NCBI RefSeq assembly: GCF_014522305.1
Contig: NZ_CP041982.1
Location: forward strand, 191,001-255,000
Direction: 5' to 3'
DNA from: Lactobacillus sp. PV034
GTDB lineage: Bacteria > Bacillota > Bacilli > Lactobacillales > Lactobacillaceae
Length of the DNA stretch: 64,000 nt
Position 1 is the first letter of the stretch. Every line of letters starts with the position of its first letter. Made by a program: the position numbers and the translations under genes. The notes under the pieces were generated by a model. That model saw nothing but the letters and a program-made list of their open reading frames with translations, searched no databases and was not told the DNA's origin. This document shows, piece after piece, positions 35,353 through 44,327 of the stretch.

Positions 35353-36105
35353 TTGATTAAAACAGCTTTTGCTTCCAGCATCGGAAGAGTGAGAGAAACA
35401 AATCAAGATTTTGTTAAAGTTTTTAATAATCAGAACGATATCAGTATGGGAATTGTGTGTGATGGCATGGGCGGTCATCAGGGTGGAGATGTGGCTTCTA
35501 CCATGGCTGTGAATCATTTAGGACATGCATTTAAACAGACTGATTTTACTGATCCTCATTTAGCTAAAAAGTGGCTCGAAGTTCAATTAAAATTAGAAAA
35601 TGAAACGATTTTAAATACGGCAGATCGATTCTCAGATCTTAATGGCATGGGGACCACAGTAGTATTAGCAATAGCTTTTGCGGAAAAAATTTTAGTTGCT
35701 CACCTTGGTGATTCTCGAGCTTATATCTATGGCAATAATGATTTTAAGCAAATTACGCAAGATCATTCTTTGGTCAATGAGTTAGTTAAGATGGGACAAA
35801 TAACTGTTCAAGAAGCGCGTAATCATCCACAAAAAAATATCATTACTGAAACGTTAGGAGTCTCGAGTACTGTTAACCCAGAATTTAAAACCCTTGAAGT
35901 TCATGCTGGTGATATTTTCCTTTTATGTACTGATGGTTTAACTAATTCCCTTACCGATCTTCAGATTCAACAAATTTTGGCAACTAAGAATCTTACTTTA
36001 AAAGAAAGATGTAATAAATTAATTAATGAAGCCAACCGTTTGGGTGGTGGAGATAATATCACTGTGTGTTTAATTTCCTATACTGAAAAGGAGGCTGAAC
36101 ACTAG
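35353..36105 (+). CDS. stp: PP2C-type Ser/Thr protein phosphatase (Stp/PrpC)
   Basis: 250 residues starting at TTG 35353 (GAGGTT ahead). Metal-binding and catalytic motifs are intact: RETNQDF (about 13-19), CDGMGGHQGGDVAS (about 36-49), GDSRAYIYG, CTDGLTNSL (about 193-201) and GGGDNITVCL (about 231-240). It removes phosphates placed by the PrkC kinase, encoded immediately downstream with a one-base overlap (TAGTG); the pair tunes cell-wall synthesis and division. Confidence 0.95.
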   Translation: MIKTAFASSIGRVRETNQDFVKVFNNQNDISMGIVCDGMGGHQGGDVASTMAVNHLGHAFKQTDFTDPHLAKKWLEVQLKLENETILNTADRFSDLNGMGTTVVLAIAFAEKILVAHLGDSRAYIYGNNDFKQITQDHSLVNELVKMGQITVQEARNHPQKNIITETLGVSSTVNPEFKTLEVHAGDIFLLCTDGLTNSLTDLQIQQILATKNLTLKERCNKLINEANRLGGGDNITVCLISYTEKEAEH

Positions 36106-38066
36106 TGTTTGATAAGGGCTACCTGATAGGGGGTCGCTATAAAATCCTTGCTTTACTGGGTGAAGGAGGGATGGCAAACGTTTATTTAGCAGAAGATATT
36201 ATTCTAAAACGAAAAGTTGCTGTTAAAATTCTGCGTTTAGACTTGCAAAAAGACCCTAAAACAGTAGAACGCTTTAAAAGAGAAGCTCGCGCAACCAGTG
36301 AATTGAGTCACCCCAATATCGTTTCAATTTTAGATGTTGGTATTGATCATAATCGGCAATATATTGTGATGGAATATGTTGATGGACCTGATTTAGAGCA
36401 GTATATTCAAAAGAATAATCCAATTCCTTTACAAAAAGTCATTAGGATTATGGATCAAATTCTAGCAGCTATGACCTTGGCACATAAGCATCATGTTATT
36501 CACCGCGATTTAAAACCGCAAAATATTTTGATGGATAAAAATGGCAACATTAAAATAGTGGATTTTGGGATTGCAGTAGCTTTAAATCAAAGCACGATGA
36601 GTCAAACTAATACTGCAATTGGTTCTGTGCATTATATGTCACCGGAACAGGCGCGCGGCAGTCGGGCTACTATGCAATCAGATATATATTCATTAGGAAT
36701 AATTCTTTACGAATTATTGATGGGCCAGGTGCCTTTTGGTGGTGAAAATGCAGTCGCTGTGGCGCTGAAACATTTTCAGGAAACTACACCTTCTCTGCGC
36801 AAGCAAAATCCTCAGATTCCACAAGCGCTTGAAAATGTAGTTTTTAAGGCTACAGCTAAGGATCCGCGTGATCGCTATCAGTCCGTGATGCAAATGAAGC
36901 AAGATCTTGATTCAAGTCTTGATCCTAGTCGTCAAAATGAAGCTGTTTTTAAACCAAAATTTGATCCAAATGAAGATAACACCATCGTTTTGCCGCAAAT
37001 GGAGGGTTCTGTCCAAGATACTCAGCAAGCTCCTGATAAAACGAATGAGTCGCCTCAAACACCAACTTTATGGGAAAATATTAAAAAGCATAAATGGTGG
37101 TGGCTTGGAGCGGGAATTGCTTTTATTGGCATAATGGTAATTTTGATTTTTGCGCTGGGACGTAAAGATGATATCACAATTCCAAGTGTTAATAATTTGA
37201 GTGAAAGTGAAGCACGCCAAACTCTACTTGCTCGCGGTTTAAAAGTAGGTAAGACTCGCTACCAATACTCTAATAGTGTTAAAAAGGGCCGAATTATTAC
37301 GACAGATCCACAAAGTGGCCTAACTGTAAAAAATGGCCAAATAGTTGATTTAATCGTATCACGCGGCGCCAAACTTAAAACGGTACCAAATGTAGTTGGA
37401 GAATCTTATACAACCGCACGAAGAAAGTTAACTAAGGTGGGATTTAAGGTTGAAAAGGTAACACAGCAGGATTCACAAGCTCCTAAGAACAGCGTAATTG
37501 CCCAAGACATTCCTCCCGGTCGAAAAGTTGACGCAAATAAAACTACAATCACTTTGTATGTTTCAAGGGGGAAAGCTTCAAGTTCAAAAGATGAAGTAAG
37601 GCTGCGTGATTTAACTGGTTATACTTTAAAAGGTGCTCAAGATTATGCCAAGGATAATGGCCTGAACCTTGATATTACTGAGGAAAAGTCAGCTTCAGCC
37701 CAAAAAGATACGGTTATTAGACAAGATCCTGCACCTGATACCCGAGTAAAGAAAGGGTCACGAATTCACTTAGTAATTTCAAGTGGTAATTCTGATGATG
37801 ACCGTAAAAATGATGATAGTTCAGATAATACTGAGGTTACCAAAGCTTTTACAGTTCCATACCAAGCTAGTGGAACTAACGACCAAGGAAATCATGTTCA
37901 AATCTATATTTCTGATGCAGATCATTCATTAAGTAATATTTATCGTGACCAAGTTATTACTCAAAATGAAACATTTACTATACCTTTTAATTTGAGTAAG
38001 GGAAACGGACATATTAGAATTGAAAGAGATGGTAATACGATTTTAGATGAGGAAATTAATAAATAA
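36105..38066 (+). CDS. prkC: Membrane Ser/Thr protein kinase with PASTA repeats (PrkC/StkP type)
   Basis: 653 residues starting at GTG. The kinase domain (about 10-275) has [13 protein letters not shown], the ATP-binding Lys in [19 protein letters not shown] and DFGIAVA. One membrane helix follows (about 327-350). Outside are three PASTA repeats (about 352-416, 417-483, 490-556; each with the LVxxG/SRG end), which bind muropeptides or lipid II, and a final 80-residue beta-rich domain joined by an Asp/Ser-rich linker. Partner of the upstream phosphatase. The end overlaps rsgA by one base. Confidence 0.95.
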   Translation: MFDKGYLIGGRYKILALLGEGGMANVYLAEDIILKRKVAVKILRLDLQKDPKTVERFKREARATSELSHPNIVSILDVGIDHNRQYIVMEYVDGPDLEQYIQKNNPIPLQKVIRIMDQILAAMTLAHKHHVIHRDLKPQNILMDKNGNIKIVDFGIAVALNQSTMSQTNTAIGSVHYMSPEQARGSRATMQSDIYSLGIILYELLMGQVPFGGENAVAVALKHFQETTPSLRKQNPQIPQALENVVFKATAKDPRDRYQSVMQMKQDLDSSLDPSRQNEAVFKPKFDPNEDNTIVLPQMEGSVQDTQQAPDKTNESPQTPTLWENIKKHKWWWLGAGIAFIGIMVILIFALGRKDDITIPSVNNLSESEARQTLLARGLKVGKTRYQYSNSVKKGRIITTDPQSGLTVKNGQIVDLIVSRGAKLKTVPNVVGESYTTARRKLTKVGFKVEKVTQQDSQAPKNSVIAQDIPPGRKVDANKTTITLYVSRGKASSSKDEVRLRDLTGYTLKGAQDYAKDNGLNLDITEEKSASAQKDTVIRQDPAPDTRVKKGSRIHLVISSGNSDDDRKNDDSSDNTEVTKAFTVPYQASGTNDQGNHVQIYISDADHSLSNIYRDQVITQNETFTIPFNLSKGNGHIRIERDGNTILDEEINK

Positions 38067-38959
38067 TGCTTGAAAAAATTGAAGGAATTGTAATTAGTGT
38101 AATTTCAGGCTACTATGATGTTGAAACTGAAAAAGGCGCCATTCGCTCTCGAGCGCGTGGCGTTTTTCGTAATCGACAACAGAAGCCTTTAGTAGGTGAT
38201 CATGTAATTGTTCAAGTAGATGATCATGGCATGAATTATTTGGTTGAGATTTTACCAAGGAAAAATGAAATTGGCCGTCCAGCTGTAGCCAATGTTGACC
38301 AAGTTTTATTAGTAATATCAGCAGTTGAACCAGATTTTTCTTTGGAATTATTAGATCGTTATTTAACCTTTTTTGCTTGGAAAAATATTGGTGTCACTAT
38401 TTATTTATCGAAAACTGATATTACACCGACTGAGCGCTTAGCAAAGATAAAGGATCAATTAGCTTATTATCAAAAAATTGGTTATCGTGTCTTTACTAAT
38501 CAAAACGAGCTAGAAAAGCAGTTGCCTGAATTAATTAAAAAGAATGCGATTTGGACCCTAGCTGGACAATCAGGAGCAGGAAAATCCACTTTGCTTAACC
38601 ACTTAGAAAAAGATGCTAACCAAGCAACTGGCAAAATTTCTTATGCACTTAATCGTGGTAAACACACAACGCGCCAAGTGCAATTATTTAAATATGGAAA
38701 AGGCTATATTGCGGATACGCCTGGTTTTTCAGCAGTAGATCTTTATAAGATTAAGTTAGATGAACTGGCTAATGATTTTTATGAATTTAAAAAGGCAAGC
38801 GCAAAGTGTAAATTTAGAAGTTGTCAGCATTTACAAGAACCAAAATGTGAGGTGAAAAGGCTGGTAAAAGAAGGCGAAATCGCTCAAAGTCGTTATGATG
38901 ATTATTTGAAGATCCGTCAAGAAATTCAAGATAAACGCATGCCAGATTATTTAAAATAA
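38066..38959 (+). CDS. rsgA: Ribosome small-subunit-dependent GTPase RsgA
   Basis: 297 residues: OB-fold (about 1-70), circularly permuted GTPase with LSKTD (G4) ahead of [12 protein letters not shown] (G1, about 169-180) and DTPGFS (G3), and a C-terminal zinc knuckle [14 protein letters not shown]. It checks late 30S subunit assembly. The gene follows prkC directly. Confidence 0.95.
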   Translation: MLEKIEGIVISVISGYYDVETEKGAIRSRARGVFRNRQQKPLVGDHVIVQVDDHGMNYLVEILPRKNEIGRPAVANVDQVLLVISAVEPDFSLELLDRYLTFFAWKNIGVTIYLSKTDITPTERLAKIKDQLAYYQKIGYRVFTNQNELEKQLPELIKKNAIWTLAGQSGAGKSTLLNHLEKDANQATGKISYALNRGKHTTRQVQLFKYGKGYIADTPGFSAVDLYKIKLDELANDFYEFKKASAKCKFRSCQHLQEPKCEVKRLVKEGEIAQSRYDDYLKIRQEIQDKRMPDYLK

Positions 38960-38981
38960 TAAAAGAATAGAGGGTAAAACT

Positions 38982-39638
38982 ATGAGTATACTTGCACCAT
39001 CAATTTTGAATGCTAATACAATGAATCTAGGTAGTGATATTCAGGAGGCCATCGATGGTGGCGTTAAAAGATTTCATATTGATATTATGGATGGACACTT
39101 TGTGCCTAATCTTTCTTATGGACCAGAATTAGTTGAGAATTTTACGACTACTTTTCCAAATATGGAAGCTGAAATCCACTTAATGAGTAATAATTTAGAT
39201 GTAACTATTCCAGCCTTTGTAAAAGCTGGTGCTGATCTTCTAGAATTTCACTATGAAGCTACTGACGATGTAGAAAAATGGTTAAAATATTTAAAAGATC
39301 ATAATGTTAAAGCAGGCTTAGTGATTAATCCTGATACTTCAGTTGAAGTTATTAAGCCTTACTTAGATCAAATTGACCAATTATTAATAATGACCGTTAA
39401 GCCAGGGTTTGGTGGTCAAAGTTTTAGAGCAGACTCAAGTACTCGAATCGCACAAGCTAAAAAAATTATTGCTGAAGCAGGTAAAGATATTCCAATAGAA
39501 GTAGATGGGGGAATTGATGATAAGACCGCTGAGATCGCAAAAGCAGCTGGAGCTGATGTCTTTGTGGCTGGATCATTTATCTTTAAAAAGGGTCCAATTG
39601 CTCAACAAATTCTTAAACTAGAGAATATCTTAATATGA
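38982..39638 (+). CDS. rpe: Ribulose-phosphate 3-epimerase
   Basis: 218 residues of a TIM barrel: LAPSILNANTMNLG, HIDIMDGHFVPNLSYGP (metal His/Asp, about 35-51), MTVKPGFGGQSF (about 138-149) and EVDGGI (about 172-177). Interconverts ribulose 5-phosphate and xylulose 5-phosphate in pentose metabolism. It overlaps thiN by four bases. Confidence 0.95.
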   Translation: MSILAPSILNANTMNLGSDIQEAIDGGVKRFHIDIMDGHFVPNLSYGPELVENFTTTFPNMEAEIHLMSNNLDVTIPAFVKAGADLLEFHYEATDDVEKWLKYLKDHNVKAGLVINPDTSVEVIKPYLDQIDQLLIMTVKPGFGGQSFRADSSTRIAQAKKIIAEAGKDIPIEVDGGIDDKTAEIAKAAGADVFVAGSFIFKKGPIAQQILKLENILI

Positions 39639-40318
39639 GGGCAGTAGCAGTATTAGGTGGGCCAATTGCCAATTGGCCGATAGATATCAAAGAAAAAATT
39701 AAAAAGGCTCAAGCTAGTGGTGCAGTGGTTGCCGCTAGCGATCGTGGTAGCCTTTTTTTATTAGAATTAGGGATTATCCCAGATTTAGCTGTAGGTGATT
39801 TTGATTCTTTAAGAAAAGTAGAATTAGATAAAATCGAAGAAAAAGTTAAAGATATCCGTTATGCTAAGCCGGAAAAAGATGAAACTGATTCAGAATTATT
39901 ATTTTTAACTTTATTCGAAGATTATCAAATTGAGCAGGTAGAACTTTATGGAGCAACAGGTGGTAGATTAGATCACTTTTTTGTTAATTTGTTTACTTTT
40001 TTAAATGCACCGTTAAATAAATATATGGGGCAGGTACGAATTATTGATCAGCAAAATCTAATTCTTTTTTTGAAACCAGGAACAAATTCTCTTCAACCAC
40101 TAGCTAGTTATAATTACTTAGGTGTTGGCAACCTGACTCCAGTAAGAAATCTTAATATTGAAGGGGCTAAATATCCCTTGAAGCAGTTTAGTTCTCATAG
40201 TCCCCGGATGTTTTCTTCAAATGAATTTATCAAGCAAAATCAAATTAAAGTAACTTTTGATGAAGGAGATGTAATAGCAATTTATTCTCGTGATCAGGAG
40301 CGATTTAGTAATATTTAA
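39635..40318 (+). CDS. thiN: Thiamine pyrophosphokinase
   Basis: 227 residues. VVAASDRGSLFLLELGIIPD, AVGDFDSL (about 51-58), EKDETDSELLF (about 87-97) and ATGGRLDHFFVNLF (about 108-121) are the conserved ATP/thiamine motifs. Converts imported thiamine to thiamine diphosphate. It closes the gmk cluster; its terminator has been split by an IS element. Confidence 0.94.
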   Translation: MRAVAVLGGPIANWPIDIKEKIKKAQASGAVVAASDRGSLFLLELGIIPDLAVGDFDSLRKVELDKIEEKVKDIRYAKPEKDETDSELLFLTLFEDYQIEQVELYGATGGRLDHFFVNLFTFLNAPLNKYMGQVRIIDQQNLILFLKPGTNSLQPLASYNYLGVGNLTPVRNLNIEGAKYPLKQFSSHSPRMFSSNEFIKQNQIKVTFDEGDVIAIYSRDQERFSNI

Positions 40319-40321
40319 ACA

Positions 40322-40335
40322 AAAAAAGACAGTTT
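40322..40335 (+). terminator. Left half of the thiN terminator, interrupted by an IS
   Basis: AAAAAAGACAGTTT (40322-40335) is the exact complement of AAACTGTCTTTTTT at 41807-41820. Together with the loop AACA they would form a 14-bp terminator with T-run. The two halves now lie about 1.47 kb apart. Confidence 0.9.
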
Positions 40336-40339
40336 AACA

Positions 40340-41802
40340 TGATATGAACCCTAAAATTAGGACATATTATTAAGCCATTTGATTTAAAACCATATTTCGA
40401 TATTGAATCGGAGTATGGTTTTTTATTGAGCTCTTAATTCTTTTGTTATTGTAGTAATAAATATATTCTTTGATTGCTTCTTCCAGCTCATCTAAATTCT
40501 TAAATGTTTTCTCAAAGCCATAGAACATTTCTCGCTTTAAAATGCCAAAAAATCCTTCCATTAATCCATCATCTAATGAATTACCTTTTCTAGACATTGA
40601 TTGTTCAATCCCGTGATTTTTAAGCCAATTTTGAAATGCTGGATGTTGATATTGCCAGCCTTGATCAGTATGAAAGATAAGCCCATTTAATGCAGGATGA
40701 TCTTTATAAGCTAATTCAAGCATGTTCATTACTTGTTCTAAGACTGGATGACGACTAAGAGTGTAAGAAATTATTTCATGAGTGCAACCATCCATAATTG
40801 GTGATAAATATAGTTTTTCTCCATTTAAATGAAATTCGGTTATATCAGAGTACCACTTTCTATCTGGCAAAATAGCTAGAAAATTGCGACAGATCAAATT
40901 AGGTTTGATTTTACCTACGGTACCCTGATAACTTGAGTATTTTCTTCTACGTCTAATTGCAATACCAAATAGATGCATCTTTTTCATTAGACGCTTTACT
41001 TTCTTGTGATTAATTTTAACGCCTTCAATGTGTAATTGGGCTGTAATTCTCCTATAGCCGTATCTATGCTTGTGTTCCTCAAATATTTCTTTAATCCGTT
41101 TCATGATATCTTGATTTTTTAAATCTTTATCATCCTGTTTTAAAACATAGTAGTAATTGCTTTTAGATAAATGAGGCAAATCAGGATTAGAATTAATTGT
41201 ATTTAAGATAAAAGTTACGGTTACATGAAGTTCATGCCTTAGTTCAGTAACCACCTGAGCTATTTCTTTGGCTTTTGGTTTTTTCTTTGAGAAACTAAGG
41301 CGCTTAATTTTTTTACAAATTCGTTTTCGACAGTAAGCCTTAAGTTCTCTTGTTTTAGGTCTTTTAGTTGTTTTTGAAGTTCTTTGATTTGTTGGTCTTT
41401 GTTTTTCATGAGATGGTTTGCCTTTCTTGTGATTAATGACATTATACCCATCTTCTTTATATTTGCGAATCCAATTATGGATTAGACCCTGGCTAGGCAA
41501 GGCTAAATCTAAGGATACGTGTTGCGCAATTTCATTGTTAATAAGTACTCTTCTAATTGCTTCTTCCTTAAATTCAATTGTATAAGCAGAAGAAGATCTA
41601 TCTAAAATATTGATTCCATGACGATCTATCAAATTAAGCATATAACGGATATTACCTGAGTTTATTCTGTATTTTTTACTTAACCATGTAGAAGTTTTTC
41701 CATATTTTTTCCAATAATTATAAATATCAATTTTATCTTGTTTTGTTAATTTAGACATAATAAAACCCCGAAATTCTTGTCCAAATTTCGGGGTTCATAT
41801 CA
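40340..41802 (-). mobile_element. IS3-family (IS150/IS1223-like group) insertion sequence, 1463 bp
   Basis: The ends are TGATATGAACCC at 40340 and its complement ending at 41802, with 25-bp imperfect terminal repeats (22 of 25 match by eye) starting TG and ending CA as in the IS3 family. Both flanks carry AACA (40336-40339 and 41803-41806), a 4-bp target duplication. Just inside the right end, AACCCCGAAATT / AATTTCGGGGTT (41764-41795) forms a terminator-like hairpin immediately ahead of the transposase ATG, a layout that would block transcription entering from outside. Confidence 0.93.
40370..41758 (-). pseudogene. IS3-family transposase (OrfAB) with a frameshift in orfA
   Basis: The frame from 41758 reads OrfA's helix-turn-helix part (two repeats, to about residue 112) and, in the same frame, the OrfB integrase with SDITEFHLNGEKLYLSPIMD, FHTDQGWQYQ and the Glu motif GNSLDDGLMEGFFGILKREM (DDE). 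Between them the translation is nonsense-like. The real OrfA leucine zipper (QIKELQKQLKDLKQENLRL, then ENEFVKKLSALVSQRKN) is in the next frame over 41260-41451. A one-base insertion near the CCATCTCATGAAA sequence (about 41410) explains this. The normal A-AAA-AAC slippage site for -1 frameshifting into OrfB is intact at 41278-41284. Confidence 0.85.
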
Positions 41803-41806
41803 AACA

Positions 41807-41820
41807 AAACTGTCTTTTTT
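41807..41820 (+). terminator. Right half of the thiN terminator
   Basis: AAACTGTCTTTTTT; see the left half at 40322-40335. It begins immediately after the target duplication AACA of the IS. Confidence 0.9.
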
Positions 41821-41861
41821 GATGCACATTAATTATTTTTAATAAAAATTGCAAAAATAAA

Positions 41862-41893
41862 AACCCTCTAGAAATGTTGTTCTAAAAGGCTTT
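41862..41893 (-). terminator. Terminator after rpmB
   Basis: On the minus strand AAAAAGCCTTTTAGAA can pair imperfectly with TTCTAGAGGGTTTTT, ending in a T-run just beyond the rpmB stop codon. Confidence 0.6.
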
Positions 41894-41902
41894 TTTCGCT
41901 AA

Positions 41903-42088
41903 TTAAACTCGGGTAACCTTACCTGATTTCAATGCTTTAGTTGAAACCCAAACACGCTTTGGCTTGCCATTGACAAGAATGCGAACTTTTTGAAGGTTTG
42001 GCTTCCATGAACGTCTAGTAGAGTTCAAAGCCTTTGAACGCTTGTTACCGAAAGTGGTCTTGCGGCCAGTAATAAAGTCTTTTGCCAT
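41903..42088 (-). CDS. rpmB: Ribosomal protein bL28
   Basis: 61 residues, strongly basic. [20 protein letters not shown] and [13 protein letters not shown] are the standard L28 sequences; no zinc-binding Cys pairs, so it is the C-minus form. AAGGAGGG precedes the ATG on the minus strand. It is divergent from the asp23-fakA operon, as in other Firmicutes. Confidence 0.96.
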   Translation of the reverse strand: MAKDFITGRKTTFGNKRSKALNSTRRSWKPNLQKVRILVNGKPKRVWVSTKALKSGKVTRV

Positions 42089-42273
42089 TTGTGCTAAACC
42101 CTCCTTTTATCTCGGTTGTTAGTACCTTATAAGGTTATCATATCCTTAAATTGATTTCAATATGATATTTTTAATATTGAGTTTTTCTTGAATAGTTTAA
42201 GTTGGTACTTTGATGTTGCTTATGCTATGTTAAAATAAACATAAAGAAGTATTCTTCAGAAATGGAGGAAATT

Positions 42274-42636
42274 ATGGCAGTAAAAATTAAAGCTAAATAT
42301 GGATTAATTGATATTTCAAATAATGTCATTGCTACTGTTGTTGGTGGTGCAGCTACTTCTAATTATGGAGTAGTCGGGATGGCATCTAAGAATACAATTC
42401 GTGATGGTGCTTTTACGATTTTGAATCGTGAAAATTACCGGCGTGGTGTAGTAATTAAATCAAAAGATAATCAAATTATTGTCGATGTTTATATTATTGT
42501 TGGTTATGGTCTTAAAATTTCTGAGGTTAGCCGCAATGTGCAAGATAGTGTAAAATATAATCTCGAACATCTTTTAGGCATTAAAGCAAAATCAGTCAAT
42601 GTAATTGTACAGGGCGTAAAAGTCTTAGACGAATAG
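42274..42636 (+). CDS. Asp23/Gls24 family protein (YloU-like)
   Basis: 120 residues from ATG 42274 (GGAGG five bases ahead; an in-frame ATG at 42262 overlaps the ribosome site). The Asp23 fold is recognisable in DVYIIVGYGLKISEVSRNVQ and VNVIVQGVKVLD. This is the second Asp23 member in the window (compare 22554). It precedes fakA, a conserved pair (yloU-yloV in Bacillus). Confidence 0.88.
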   Translation: MAVKIKAKYGLIDISNNVIATVVGGAATSNYGVVGMASKNTIRDGAFTILNRENYRRGVVIKSKDNQIIVDVYIIVGYGLKISEVSRNVQDSVKYNLEHLLGIKAKSVNVIVQGVKVLDE

Positions 42637-42658
42637 TGCTTATTTGGAGGAAGACACA

Positions 42659-44326
42659 GTGGAATTAACCGAAATAACAGGTCAACAATTTAAAGATATG
42701 GTTCGTTCAGCATCTCATCGTTTGAGTAAAAATGCTGAATTTGTTGATAAATTAAATGTATTTCCAGTTCCTGATGGTGATACTGGAACTAACATGAATT
42801 TAACTGTAACTAGTGGAGCAAAATCAGTTAATGAATGTGATAGTAATAAGATTGGCGATTTAACCGAAGCTTTATCTAAGGGAATGTTAATGGGGGCAAG
42901 AGGTAACTCTGGTGTTATTACTTCCCAGCTTTTCCGTGGCTTTTACAAGGCAACCGAAGATTTGGATACTTTAACTGCGACAGATTTAGCAACTGCATTT
43001 TCAAATGGTGTTGCTTCAGCTTATAAAGCTGTGATGAAGCCAGTCGAAGGAACAATTTTAACAGTTGCACGGGTTGCTGCCGAATCTGGTAAAAACAAGG
43101 CTGCAGAAACAAATAATGTAACCGAAGTTATGCGTGCAGTTGTTGATGGTGCTCGCAAAGCTTTAAAAACTACCCCAGATTTATTGCCAGTGTTGAAGCA
43201 GGTTGGTGTTGTTGACTCAGGTGGTCAAGGATTAGTCTTTATTTATCAAGGTTTTCTTGAAGGCCTTCTAGGTGAAAAAGATAATGATTACCAATTAGAT
43301 GACACTGAAATGGATGAGTTGATTAATGCGGCTCACCACCAAGCTGAATCAGCACAAGTACAGTTGGCAACTAGTGATATCAAAAATGGTTACTGTACTG
43401 AAATTATGGTAGATTTAACTGCTGATGTTCCTAATAAAAAGAAATTCGATCTAGAAGAATTTAGAAAGCATTTGTCTGAAATTGGTGATTCCTTGTTAGC
43501 CGTATCAGATGGTGATATTGCTAAAGTTCACGTTCATACTGAACATCCAGCCGAAGTATTTACATATGGTAAGCAATTTGGTGAGTTAGGTAAGATTAAA
43601 ATTGATAACATGAGAATTGAACATGAAACCATTGTTGAAAATCATGATGAACAAGAAGAAGCTGTTGACTTTGCTGTTATTGCTGTAGCATCTGGTCATG
43701 GTATTCGTGAATTGTTCAAGAGTGAAGGGGTAAACCGTATTATTTCTGGTGGTCAAACAATGAACCCTTCAACTCAGGATATTCTTGATGCGATTAAGAA
43801 GTCAGGAGCTCGCAAGGCAATTATTCTACCTAATAACGGTAATATTGTGATGGCTGCTAAACAAGCAGCAGAACTTGCAGATATTCCAGTAGGAATTGTA
43901 CCAACTAAAACTATCTCTCAAGGTTTAACTGCAATGCTTTCATTTGATCCTGATGCTGACGTAGATGAAAACGTTGAAGCCATGTCAGAAGATCTTGATA
44001 CAGTAAAATCTGGAGAAGTAACAAAGGCTATTCGTGATACCGAAATTGATGATATTCAAGTTCATAAAGACGATTACTTAGGTATTATTGATGGTGAAAT
44101 CAAAGTTGATAATCCTGATTTAATTGATACTACAGTTGCCATGATCGAAAAAATGCTTGATGAAGACAGTGAAATTATTACCGTTCTTTACGGTAGCGAT
44201 GCAACTAAGAAAGATGCAGATGCAGTAATTGCAAAAATTAAATCAGCTCATGAAGATGATGATTTAGAATTTGAAGTTCATGATGGAGGTCAACCTGTAT
44301 ACTACTTCTTAGTATCAGTGGAATAA
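42659..44326 (+). CDS. fakA: Fatty acid kinase subunit A / YloV (Dak2 domain)
   Basis: About 555 residues from GTG 42659 behind GGAGG; a TTG at 42644 is within that site. The N-terminal Dak2 ATP-binding domain has FPVPDGDTGTNMNLTV (about 34-49) and GARGNSGVITSQLFRGF (about 77-93), followed by the FakB-interacting middle and C-terminal domains. FakA with FakB phosphorylates exogenous fatty acids for phospholipid synthesis, which fits the nearby plsX and acpP. Confidence 0.9.
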   Translation: MELTEITGQQFKDMVRSASHRLSKNAEFVDKLNVFPVPDGDTGTNMNLTVTSGAKSVNECDSNKIGDLTEALSKGMLMGARGNSGVITSQLFRGFYKATEDLDTLTATDLATAFSNGVASAYKAVMKPVEGTILTVARVAAESGKNKAAETNNVTEVMRAVVDGARKALKTTPDLLPVLKQVGVVDSGGQGLVFIYQGFLEGLLGEKDNDYQLDDTEMDELINAAHHQAESAQVQLATSDIKNGYCTEIMVDLTADVPNKKKFDLEEFRKHLSEIGDSLLAVSDGDIAKVHVHTEHPAEVFTYGKQFGELGKIKIDNMRIEHETIVENHDEQEEAVDFAVIAVASGHGIRELFKSEGVNRIISGGQTMNPSTQDILDAIKKSGARKAIILPNNGNIVMAAKQAAELADIPVGIVPTKTISQGLTAMLSFDPDADVDENVEAMSEDLDTVKSGEVTKAIRDTEIDDIQVHKDDYLGIIDGEIKVDNPDLIDTTVAMIEKMLDEDSEIITVLYGSDATKKDADAVIAKIKSAHEDDDLEFEVHDGGQPVYYFLVSVE

Positions 44327-44327
44327 A

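Noticed and set aside
40370..41758. A genuine single-frame 462-residue transposase
   Set aside because: The middle 45 residues are the out-of-frame translation of a well-formed leucine zipper, which together with the slippage site shows that the normal two-frame organisation has been broken.
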